DNA of 64,000 nucleotides from positions 13,140,501 through 13,204,500 of the forward strand of contig JANCRA010000019.1 of the NCBI GenBank assembly GCA_024362935.1, read 5' to 3'. A program made the position numbers and the translations under genes. Position 1 is the first letter of the stretch. Every line of letters starts with the position of its first letter. The notes beneath the pieces were generated by a model. It searched no databases, had not been told where the DNA came from, and saw only the letters and a list, made by a program, of their open reading frames with translations. The stretch comes from Setophaga petechia. Lineage: Eukaryota; Chordata; Aves; Passeriformes; Parulidae. This document shows, piece by piece, positions 44,001 through 54,240 of this stretch.

Positions 44001-47000
44001 GGCATAGGTGAGTATTTTTAAAGACAAATTTATAATGCATTTCTCCACAGATAACTATCCCTTCTATTCCATGACAACATTTGCATAGCTTTAAATATCC
44101 TGTAGCAATTAGTATCTGTGAGTAAATAATAAAAAAATGTAACAGCTTCAGGAGGACAAAATATCTCTTGCAATTCTTCAATGCTCATTATGTAAAAAGC
44201 TGTAACACCTGTTGCCCAGAAAAGCTGTGGATGCCCCATCCCTCTGTGGATGCCCCATCCCTAGAAGGGTTCGAGGAAAGGGTGGATGGGGCTTTAGGCA
44301 ACCTGGTCTTGTGGAAGGTGTCTCTGCCCAGGGCAGGGGGGATGGACCTTTAAAGTCCCTTTCAACCTAAACCATTCTATGATTGCATGACGACTGCTCA
44401 AAATCCCCCTCTCCAGCTCTACCATCCTAAAGGTAAAGCTCTTTTTTTCCTTTTTGAAAATTAAGAAGTTCTTCAAATAATATGCATGGGCAGGAAAAGT
44501 CACTAGAACACTAGATAAAAAATTGTGAACCTTGAGAATACTTTGAAAGCATATACATTTTTTGTACTATAAAAAAGTAATAGTACTGAAAAAATTCTTA
44601 TATAGGCAGAACAAGCGGTTTGTGATTTACAGAAATAGGAGAATGGCTCTATACTTAAAACCTAGTTCATCAGGCAGGAGAACTGCAGAAGCTGAATGGC
44701 CATAGGTAATGGTACATCAGTACTGCAAAATGTTCATGGTGCTGTAGGCATTCTTTTGGAAACTGGGTAACAGCAGAATCATGAAAAATGAGCTGTGAAG
44801 CTGTTACAGACCTGTTGCCAAGCCACAGCCATTGGCAGCCTTGACATCTTCCTCCAAAACAGAAATACTCTCTCTCTTATTTCTACTGGTTAGGAGGGTA
44901 ACCCCACACCACAGGGAAAAATTGCAGAAGTTACATGAAGGATGATGAAGTAGCAACAAAGTACTGTACACCAGTCTGAAGACACATACAAGCTATCCAA
45001 CATCTGAGCTGCAATAACCTTCTCTGTGCTGCGGAACTGCAGCTCACCTGTAACCTCCTGCAGACTGACAGATCAAGAACTCAAAGTTTTCAACCATTCT
45101 TCAAGAAACCCCAAACACACTTTGGGAAATCCACAACTAACAGTCACTTTTCACTTTGAACCAAGCACTACAATTTAATTTTTACTTAGTCTTATGAAAC
45201 TGTGCCTAAGACCTGGATAGTTAAACAAGTTTCTAAGAATCATGTGGGCCTCACTCCAATTAAGTGCTTAAACAAGTGCTTAAAGGCACAGTCATAATTG
45301 AACCCTGAACAGGCAGAAATATTTTTTATCCCTTTCAAAGAGCCACCATGATTTTCACTCAAAGACCATTTCTGTTACATACAAGTTTTATGAACCTAAC
45401 CTCAATTTTCTTTAGTTTTGATCAACAATTACCTTGTATACCATCTTTACAAGTTCTGAGGATGTATATGATTTCCCAGTATTCTTCTGGAAAACATTCA
45501 GAATTTGCTGTTCACGTGCAAGGCGGTGAGAAATGTAGTTTTGGATTCTAGTATTTGCATCACGTACTACTGGGCCATGACCTAAAAATCAAAACACATG
45601 TACCAGAGCACTATTACTTACATTTGTAATTAAGTATGCTATTGAATAATTGACACACTCTTATGTAAACTCTAGTAGATTTAAAAGATCTGAAAAAGAT
45701 GAGAAAAAGATCTGAATGTCTGTATTGCAGTCTGCATCTGCAAAGAATTAAGATGGAAAGGAAAAATTAGGATATTAGAAGTCTGAACAGGGAAAAGGGA
45801 ATACTTTGGATGGAATAAAGAAAGCAAGGGAAGACTACTTTAGGCCATTAGAAAAAAGGAAAGGAGTACACTGCTAAACAGATTTAAAAGATGAGATTTA
45901 GATACTGTATTATCTCTGTTTGCCTGTCTTCCTCTCCCCAAAGGATATTGACACTAATGATTTAAACTGATACTGGCCTTGAACAATAATGGCTGATGCA
46001 AAGGACTCAGGTATTACTGTACCTCAGGTCCTGTTGGGGCAAACATCAAGGTGACATCTTTAATTGTATCAGGTAATTTTCCCAAACAAATTTTCACACT
46101 AAGTTATGCCTTTAAAAACACTGTTGGGAGTATGATTAAAAAAATGAGTAGAAGGCAAATAAGCGAGGCAGTTGGAGTGTGTCAGGCAGGAAAAATAGAA
46201 GGCACAGGGAGTTATAGGTGGATCATTTAATGTCTGGCTGGTTAATAAACAAAACATATTTTTTCCTGGATTGACTGTAGCAGATCAGGAATGTTCAACT
46301 TACTTAAAGGTCTTTGAATCACATTATGAGAAGGTTTAATTGGTAAATCACTAACCTTTATGAAAAATCAAAAGCTAAAGCATTGGTGGAAGAAACAGTT
46401 CAAGAACTATGAAGACCTAATACTGCAGCACAGAGTGATCAGCCTATGCAGAATATATTGATAAAGGAAAATACTTCTGCTGTAGTTATACCCAACAGTA
46501 TCACAAATTTTTCTGATTGTGCAGTAGCACTTTTTGCACAACTGCACGTACATTTTGTGGTGCATGGATGAAAAAAGAAAGTCAGTTCCAAACCATCTCA
46601 ATACTCAGCTATCATAACTGAAAATATACGATGTCAGACTGGCTTCCTAACTGCAAGTTAAAACAGTAGCAAACACTTCCAAATAAAGAGCACAGATGTT
46701 CAGCCTTGGTGAATTTGTAATCTAGATCCAAAACCACTAGGAACAGAGTGAAATACAACAGATAAAATTGATAAACCAAACAGAATTTGACATATATGGG
46801 ATTTTGGAAGGTCTTCCTTCATATATGGGGTTTGGAAGGCTGCTTCAGTTAGAAGAGCAGACTGCATTTTGCAGGTAATAAGAAAGAAATAAAAACATTT
46901 AGTTCAGATTCTGGAGGCTAAAAAATTGTTAGTTTTAATGGTTAGTTAAGTCAGTTACATTGATTAGTTAAGTCAGTTAAGTCAATAAATATGACCAGGT

Positions 47001-50000
47001 CACTATTCTGTCCACATCAACCTTCACATCTATGGAATATGTAAGAATGCTTTCCTTAAACAGCATTTTTTTCTGAGATCTTAAAGGATACATACTTCAA
47101 AAGAAGGCTATTTTAAGAGTGAACACAAGAGAATAGGCTAAACGTAGATGGGTAATGGAAAAAGGCACAACTGAGAACACAAGATACAGTAGCTTGGAAT
47201 GACAAGTTGAAGATGAAACAGAAAAAGTCAGAAAAAATTCTGAGATATAGCTCTGAAAAAGCAAAAGCTTAAAGTGTAGTTACATAACGAATTCTTCAAA
47301 TGTAGTCTTGTCAAACAGACATGTGGTATATAAGAAAAGTGAATGCATTCCCAATGTTTGAAGGCAAGAGAGGATAAGAATTAAAGGAAATCCATAGACT
47401 GAATGGACAACTTATTTTTAGAACATTTTTGGCCTCCTGGTTCTTGTTCAAATTGAACCTAAATCATTTGCTAAGATTACCACTTTATAGTTCTGCAGCT
47501 TTCCAAGATGAATTTGCGATTAATCTGTACTGCAAGGGACACACAATTCTCCAAAAACATTACTAGGTTACTCACATTGACAGTGTATGTGGGGAATAAA
47601 ACAACTATTATTTTTTCTTCCAGGATAACATTCAAGCACAGAGATAGAGTAATATAAGAAAATTAAATCTGCTGTATGGTTCCAACAGTCAAAGATTATG
47701 GCTCCTGGAGTCTTTGGGCACAGAAAGACAAGACCCACCCTGAAACAGAGAAATTTAAGAAAGGAAAGATACCCATCACTGAAAATTTTCATGTTTTGCA
47801 AACCACCATGACAAAGTCAGCTTAGCTTACTGCTTCTTAAATTGAATTGCTACATCAGGAGTGATGTTTGATTGTAATAATAGTTCTCAAATTCTTAGAG
47901 GAGATTTAAAAAAAATTACACAGTAAAAGAGAGCAGTTAAAACCAAAACCACTTACCTGGATAAATCAAATCTGGTTTCATTTCTAACAATTTTTTCAAA
48001 GTCTTCATGTAATCAGACAGATCTTCTATTACTGTTGTTCCTTCCCCTAAAATACAGTCACCCGAAAATACAGCATTTTCTTCCTCTAGATGCAAAACCA
48101 TATGATCATCAGTGTGTCCTGGTGTATAAAAAACTCTGTTCAAAGAACAAAAAAAGCATACATTTTTCATAGAGCATATATACCTCATTTTTGAAGTCAG
48201 AAGAAATGATGGTAAAACAATACACTTGCAAAGCAGCTCATAACAAGAACAAGAAAAAACTGACCAAAAAAGGCTGAAAAGTTGATGTAAACAAGTATCA
48301 CTTTGCCTAATCCCAATCCATCTTCTTATACCATCTAAAGAACACCAATCATCTCTAGCATGCTTTTACTTACATGACACACCATAATACAAGTGCATTA
48401 AAGGAGCTCACTAGCCATGCAGAATTTCTGTTATAGAGGGCATTATTCTGAAGCTTTAAAAAAATAAAATTGACTTTTTTTTCCATATTGAAACACTTGA
48501 AGTTCTTGACATACACGTTGTATTTTGGAAGGAGGGTAAGGATGATATCTTTCATTTAGAAATGAACTACAAACTTCTGAACTCGACCCAGGTAAAGTTC
48601 AGCCTCCAAGAATGTATTTTTTTTTTGAAAGCCTCATAGAACAGTGGAGCACAGCTATCAAATACAGAGAACCATGGTCTTTAGGCAGTTCTATGTGCAG
48701 GTCATTAAACACCTTCATGGCAAGGATTAAGGACCCACAGCTTGAACAAGCAGTGTATAGCATGCAGCAAAGGGACAGTGGGTATGTATATAGTATATGG
48801 TAACCTGAGCTGCCAAGGAGCTGCACTGGGGTGGCCTTTCATGATGACTTCTGAAAAGCAGAAGGGCCTTATGCTGAGGCTGATGCAGACTGAAAATAAC
48901 ACAACTCCAATCAGCATCACTGCTGATATTCATTAGAACCTTCTCGTTAATGGCAGATGCATCAAAGCAGTGATCAGGAACTGGCAGAGCTGGTGCCAAG
49001 TGTGGTGTACAGGGCAAGGCTAAACAGCTCCCAGCCAAGCTGCCGCACGGCTGGGAGACCACAAGTGCAGCATCATTTGCTGCAATGACTTCCAGCTCCT
49101 ACTGAATACTGAGCTCAGGAGAAAGCAGGTGAGCCATCGCCCTGTGGAGGCAACATCAAAATCAAGTTGATGGGGCTCACCTTTGAGACATGGTATCCTT
49201 CAGTTCTTGATGAAATTTCACCAGGAAGCCAAACCACTAACATGAAAAAATAGCAGAAAGAGAACACCAGACAGTGTGTGGAGAGGTGTGCCAGCATGTC
49301 TTGCTCCCTTGCTGTGGGCACACCTTGAAAACCTGACAGTTGTTAACTAAAATTTAACATGCAGATACTGCAGTTTTGGAACCGGTGGTTAATGAATTAA
49401 TCCAGGTGAGAATACCTGCTTTTAATCAACCATGAAGTATGGCTGCATTAGCCCTGTTACAACCCACCCATAGGGGTTGTGATGTTATAAATTCTCTTGA
49501 AGATCAACAAGAACACCAGGCTATGTGTTTGGGAACTTCCATGCTTTCTAGTATTAACCAGCCCACTATTTGGTCTCAGAAATGTTGCTAAGAAGCCCTT
49601 CACTTCAAGGACACACTTCAACAAGCTCCCAAATGTCGCAACAGACTTCTCACAGGTGTTGGCTACAAGCCTTGTATTTTACAACACCCCTCAACAAGCT
49701 CCCAACTCCCACACCAGCACAGCCAGCCTGTTTCAGCCCTCTAGGCTCCAAGCTGGGGTGAGGGACTGGTGGAGGCGCTGTGAATCTGAAGGCAGAAAAG
49801 GCAGCTGGCTCAGGACCATGCTGTTCCCCCTCCAGGGGACTCTCCCTGCCAATCCCAACTTCCCTGTCACATGTCAGGATGTCTGAGACAAAACATGCCT
49901 ATGCCTGGTCCTCCATAATCCCAAACTTCAAAATGTGCCAATCCTTGAGTCACTTGGATTGAAATTAAAAAAAATTATTTTCCATCTCCAAATTTTTGTC

Positions 50001-53000
50001 CAAACATGGGCCACTTAGGGCAGTGAAAGGTCTTCAGTATGCAATGTCAAATGCATTTTACTTCTATTTTTACACTAATAAAATGCTTTTGGACAAAACA
50101 TACTCCTTTTCTTTTTAAATGTTTTTTTCCTTGCAATCAACAAAGTGACATAGTCTACAAGTGGGATATAGCTCCCATCTAAAATGAGGAAAACAAGCAA
50201 ACTTTGTCCTTATAAGAATAATGCCTTGTTAGTGAAAGGAGTCTGAAAACAGAATGGTCAGACCTTTTTATTGTGTGTGTGCTTCCATGAGGCACAGTAG
50301 CTTTCTGTTTCACACTCATTCAGACTAACATTACAGACACTACACGCCACAGAAAGAAGTCCTCCAAAAGTGGCACCCTACAAGAACATCACGGGTTCAA
50401 GGTCTAAAATGTAACATTTTAAGTATTAAATGTTTTAGAGTCTCCTAGAGATGTATTTTTAAAGTAAAAAGAAAGGCATGCTAAATAATCCAGCCAGACT
50501 ACTACAGACTTCCACAATTTTAAAAGTAACTAATTATGTAAGAGTGATCAGAAAATACATAAAATCCTATTTGATCTTCCTGCAGAAAGTGTTTTTCTAG
50601 GGAAATATTGTTAATTTCTCTGCTGAGACTAAAGACAAAATCCAAAGGCTAATTTCTGATAATTCTACTTCATAAAAACAATGTCTTTGTATTAACATAT
50701 CCTGCTGGATCATGATAGGAAGTCTACATGCATAAGTGCTGAAAAGATTAGATGTATAGATTGGCAATCATTAGAAATCAGGATGCATGTACATGTCAGA
50801 ATTCTGAAGAAAAAAGAACTTGAAGAAATTCATGGTTACCTGAGTGTGGCTCCCTCTGTCTCTACCACATCTCCATCTTTAAGATAAAAATATTTATGTC
50901 CTCCTTCTATTGTTTCTTCACAGTGAGGGACACGAGGGAGCTTACATATGCGGTATTCCGAGTCTGATATTTAAGGAAAGCAAGAAAATGATGTTTTGAA
51001 TTTGTCACTAACAAAGGTAATTCCACAGACACGTTACTTTTTGAATAAGTACTATTAATTATCATACAGTATGAATACAAAACTTAAAAAAACAAATCCT
51101 GTTTTTTATATTTATATATAAACTTTATATTTTTAGAGCAGCCTTATTCCAGAGCCAAAACCACTAAACAGCGGAAGTCACTGATCCTGAATACAGCACT
51201 CAGTACCAGTGACAGATTTGAAGTTGGAAAAAAATCACAAATGAAATTAATAAAGATCAGTAATTATTATATTTAACAAATATTCCTTCTTGACTCATGA
51301 GCCAATTCCCCTAAGTTTTTACAATGCCACTAAGATTTTTGGCCCTCATATTTTGCTTTATGAGTCACAGATGCATCACTCAACATTTGTCTAAAATTGG
51401 ATGAAGACTTTTTGACCTGCAACTTCTCTCAGCTTTTATAATTCCAAACAGTGCATAAAATGGAAACACCTTGGCTGGAACAGCTACAGACAGCAACTCA
51501 GAAAGGCATTCATGTCCCTTGCTAGTCTTAACAACCACACTGAAAGGCTGGCAAGCCCAAAAATCCTCACCAAGACACCAATTGTTTTCAGTAGTGACCA
51601 GGCTTCATTGCAGATAAGCACCTGGCAACTTTACAAAATTAAGCCTGTGACAAAGCTCGTGACAAAGTCCAACAATGTTAAGAATTACCAGATTATCCAT
51701 ACTGCTTATTCTCTTCTCAGATGCCAACACAGAAATGTCTCTTACTGTTTATCAACATGGAATACACATTTTTAGGTCAGACTTTACTTGCACGCTGCCC
51801 GACTGCTTTCCCCTCATGCTCTGAGGCCTATGAATTTGTCAGCAACTACTAATGGGCTCCTCTAAGGCATGCCAAAGTGATATATGCTTCTTTTAACAAT
51901 TCAAGCTATTTGTTTTTACTAAAGTGAAAATAACAATAAATTTATCATTGCTGTCCAAGTAAAACAGAAGCAGTATCAAGTCTTTCTCACATCTCTTAGT
52001 ACCATGTTGATAGTAATCTAGGTTTTCATTATTTGCACATAAGAAAAATTCACTATGAAAGTATGCTAAAGTATTGAAGGAAACCTGTAGTACTACAACT
52101 ATTACATTCAGATTATTCATTGCTCTCAATCTACACACTGCAGCAGAATCATGAAATTGCATACAGTTCATACAGCAATTCCAGAATAATAATCTAGTTG
52201 ATTTGCACAAAAGCATTCGGTTAATGTTTTTCTTGCCATGTATTAAACATTTTCAGCAATATCTGAAACCTCTGGCCTACCACTCGGAATGTTTTTGCAG
52301 ATATCAGGTATTCCACCAGTATGATCACGATGCCAGTGTGTCACTAAAATTTCTTGAATGGCGATGTTGAACTCTGACAGTGCCTGCTTTAAACAGCTGA
52401 TATATTCAGGAATAGCTGGCTCTCCAGTGTCAATAAGGACTCTTCTACACATGGATCACAAAAAAGGGAGGGAGAGACACACCAGAGAATAAAGAGTGTT
52501 CATGTAACAGCCAAGTAATATTAATAAAATAAGCCAACAGATAGAAATTTAGCAATAATGGATGTCTCCATATCCAGACAACACATTTTGCCTCCTGGCA
52601 TTCTACCCTTGCAGCGTAATACTAAAAAGTGGAATAAGTAATAAACGTAGGCCACACCTTTACAACTCCGCGACAAGCGGCAGAAGCCACCGTTTAGTAC
52701 CTGAGGCACAGGCCCGCTTCCCTCACAGAATTCCCGGCCTCGGCCCAAGGCTCGCCCGGACCAGACTCCATATCCGACCCGCCCAAGCCGCCTCCCAGCA
52801 CTAGCTCCTGCACTGTAACGCTGTGCGGTTTCTTTCCTCTTTTCAGCGCTGACTAAGGGATTTGGGAACAGGCCGCTAGCGGCCTCTCGAGCTGGAGGCA
52901 GCACAGGGCCCCAGGGCAGCAGAGCCTGGTGCGCCGCGCCCTGCCCCGTCCTCCGAGCCGGCTCGGTACCTGTGCCCGGAGCCCACCAGGTAGGTGTTGG

Positions 53001-53091
53001 TGCCCTGCAGGGTCATGGGCCCCGGGTTGCAGCCCAGCACCCGCACCACCCGCGATGAGAGCCGCTCGATGCGTGGCAGCAGCGACACCAT
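40970..53091 (-). CDS. LACTB2: LACTB2, mitochondrial MBL-fold endoribonuclease (7 coding exons)
   Basis: LACTB2 is a metallo-beta-lactamase-fold, zinc-dependent endoribonuclease; the human enzyme acts on single-stranded RNA in mitochondria. Coding exons in order are 52970-53091, 52281-52444, 50840-50963, 47957-48135, 45433-45581, 43617-43698 and 40970-41013. They total 864 nt, or 287 residues; human LACTB2 has 288. All introns are GT/AG and phases agree. The metal-binding set is complete: H77-W-H79-R-D81-H82, H144 in TPGHTDDH, D163 in [10 protein letters not shown] and H198 in YPGHGP. The C-terminal helical part ([15 protein letters not shown], ending FRWKNNL) matches the family. No long presequence is visible, as in mammals. 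The start was chosen because [20 protein letters not shown] aligns with the N-terminus of the human protein. The gene is head-to-head with XKR9 and in tandem with TRAM1. Confidence 0.97.
43617..43698 (-). CDS. LACTB2: LACTB2 coding exon 6
   Basis: Encodes residues 247-273 ([20 protein letters not shown], then LEKEGKV) plus one base. The donor GTGT|GTAAGT could be read two bases off, but only this site keeps the frame into exon 7. Confidence 0.93.
44205..44395 (+). mobile_element. CR1 LINE 3'-terminal fragment
   Basis: Plus-strand TTGCCCAGAAAAGCTGTGGA, GGATGGGGCTTTAGGCAACC and CCATTCTATGATTG segments are the ordinary CR1 3' UTR end. It lies antisense to LACTB2 in intron 5. A perfect 19-bp tandem duplication at 44225-44262 interrupts the otherwise normal order. 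Confidence 0.88.
44225..44262. repeat. perfect 19-bp tandem duplication inside a CR1 copy
   Basis: CTGTGGATGCCCCATCCCT occurs twice without a gap (44225-44243, 44244-44262). A normal CR1 3' end has this segment once. Confidence 0.95.
45433..45581 (-). CDS. LACTB2: LACTB2 coding exon 5
   Basis: Encodes residues 197-246: GHGPVV with the last metal ligand H198, then [14 protein letters not shown] and [10 protein letters not shown]. The acceptor is TTTTTAG. The donor AAG|GTAATT ends the exon in phase 0. Confidence 0.95.
47957..48135 (-). CDS. LACTB2: LACTB2 coding exon 4
   Basis: Encodes residues 137-196 with two metal-site motifs, YTPGHTDDH (H144) and [13 protein letters not shown] (D163). It ends at LIYP plus one base of G197. 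The acceptor is TTGAACAG and the donor GTAAGT. Confidence 0.96.
48600..49960. other. GC-richer block in LACTB2 intron 3, origin unknown
   Basis: About 1.3 kb with higher GC and more open frames on both strands than the surrounding intron. It contains a hairpin (9-bp arms CTCCCAGCC/GGCTGGGAG, 49028-49057), two copies of CAACAAGCTCCCAA about 74 bp apart (near 49,619 and 49,693), and a TATAAA at about 49,485. It could be an old LTR or other transposon remnant, but I see no diagnostic ends, so no family is assigned. Confidence 0.35.
50840..50963 (-). CDS. LACTB2: LACTB2 coding exon 3
   Basis: Encodes residues 96-136, including [15 protein letters not shown] and [16 protein letters not shown]. 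This is the most diverged part against mammals and accounts for the small length difference. The acceptor is ATATCAG and the donor GTAACC. Confidence 0.94.
52281..52444 (-). CDS. LACTB2: LACTB2 coding exon 2
   Basis: Encodes residues 41-95 ([20 protein letters not shown], then the zinc motif [10 protein letters not shown]). The acceptor is TGTGTAG and the donor GTAGGC, leaving one base of codon 96. Confidence 0.96.
52970..53091 (-). CDS. LACTB2: LACTB2 coding exon 1
   Basis: Encodes residues 1-40 plus two bases of R41, including [16 protein letters not shown], the first strands of the MBL fold. The ATG is at 53089-53091. The donor CAG|GTACCG is inside the CpG island. Confidence 0.95.
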
Positions 53092-53156
53092 CTCTGCAGC
53101 GAACAGCCCCGAACCCCCGGCTCCGCTTCCCTCACGACGCCGCAGGACAGCGGGAT

Positions 53157-53216
53157 GGAAGTCTCTATGGCAGGGAGGAAGCCTCTATGGCAGGACGGAA
53201 GCCTCTGTGGCCGTGC
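53157..53216. repeat. three 20-bp tandem units in the shared promoter
   Basis: Units at 53157-53176, 53177-53196 and 53197-53216 each begin GGAAG followed by (T/C)CTCT(A/G)TGG. The second and third follow AGGGA or GGAC, giving GGAAG cores of the ETS type. The array starts 66 bp upstream of the LACTB2 ATG. Confidence 0.85.
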
Positions 53217-53564
53217 TCCGCCTCCCGGGGCCCGCCTGTGGGGCGGCTCCTTCCGTTCCCCGGCGGGACGGGTTGGGCCAGGTGTGCGGTAAAACCGGTT
53301 GCTAACGGTAGACGCTGTGCTGATGCCGTGGGATAAAGTTCTCCCGTGTGGAGGAGGCCAGTTCTCGGTGGAATGCAGTTCTCCGTGCCGGCTCGGTGCC
53401 TCGCTGCTGCCCAGTGAGAGGCACGTCCGTGCCCTGCCGGGTTTTTCCAGAGAAGTTTGTTGTAAGAGACAGATGCACCTTCTCGGTATCCCAGGAACGC
53501 GCCTACTTATAGGGCATGTAGGAACTGCGTATGCTCCCGCACGGCACAGAGGAGTTATCTAGGA

Positions 53565-54240
53565 TTCAGCATTTTAAAACTGGAGAGCTGCTGGAGAGTG
53601 TCCAGCAAAGGACCTCTAAGGGACTGGAGCATCTCTTTTGTGAGGAAAAGCTGAGAGAACTGGGACTGTCCAGCCTGGAGAAGAACAGGCTCAGGAAAAT
53701 CTCATAAAAAACCAACCAAACAACCAACCAACCAACCAAGCAACAACAACAACAACAACAAAAACAAAACAAAAAAAACCCCAAACCCACCAAACAAAAA
53801 ACCCCAAAAACCCTACAAAACCATCTCTAAAACCTAAAAGCCATCTCTTAAAACCTAAAAACCCTCTCTAAAAGCTAAAAAACCCCAATCTCTAAAAGCT
53901 TGAAGAGAGAGGGTGAGTAGTGGGCAGAGCCAGGCTCTGTCATGGGCAATTGCCTCAGGTCCTGTCATGGTGCCCAGTGCCAGAGCCAGAGGCAACGGGC
54001 ACAAACTGGAGCACAGGATGTTCATTCTGAGCCTCAGGAAACACTTTTCACTGTGTGGGAGACTAAGAGCTGGCACAGGGGGCCCATTGGGGTTGTGGAG
54101 TTTGCATCCTTGATGGTGCTCAAAACTCATCTGGACGTGGTCCTGGGCATCTGGCTCTAGGTGGCCCTGCTTGAGCTGGGGGCTTCAAACATGAATGTCA
54201 GTGGTCCCTCCCCAGCTCAGCCATTCTGTGATTTTGTGAA
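53565..54240 (+). mobile_element. CR1 LINE fragment (CR1-Y-like), interrupted
   Basis: The left part (CTGTCCAGCCTGGAGAAG near 53667) and the right part (GGGCACAAACTGGAGCACAG near 53997, GTGGCCCTGCTTGAGC near 54160, CAGCCATTCTGTGATT near 54220) are CR1 3' sequence in the plus orientation. A/C-rich low-complexity sequence at 53701-53903 sits between them in place of the usual middle. It lies in the putative first intron of XKR9. Confidence 0.85.
53701..53903. repeat. A/C-rich low complexity with ~21-bp minisatellite
   Basis: CCAA/CAAC-type sequence (53706-53815) is followed by four imperfect units of about 20-23 bp with the core ATCTCTAAAACCTAAAA or CTCTAAAAGCTAAAA (53821-53903). It separates the two halves of a CR1 copy. 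Confidence 0.85.

Larger units (their letters stand above)
41014..52969 (-). other. LACTB2: LACTB2 introns
   Basis: Six introns of about 0.5-2.9 kb, mostly AT-rich. Intron 5 (43699-45432) carries a CR1 3' fragment at 44205-44395. Intron 3 (48136-50839) contains a distinct more GC-rich block at about 48,600-49,960 of unknown origin. No nested gene was recognised. Confidence 0.85.
52640..53420. promoter_or_regulatory. CpG island, bidirectional promoter of LACTB2 (-) and XKR9 (+)
   Basis: A CpG- and GC-rich block covers LACTB2 exon 1 and the sequence upstream of it. LACTB2 reads left from 53091, and XKR9 lies to the right on the plus strand. In human the two genes start head-to-head within a few hundred bases, so one shared promoter is the natural reading. 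No TATA box is evident. A three-unit GGAAG repeat lies at 53157-53216. Confidence 0.75.
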
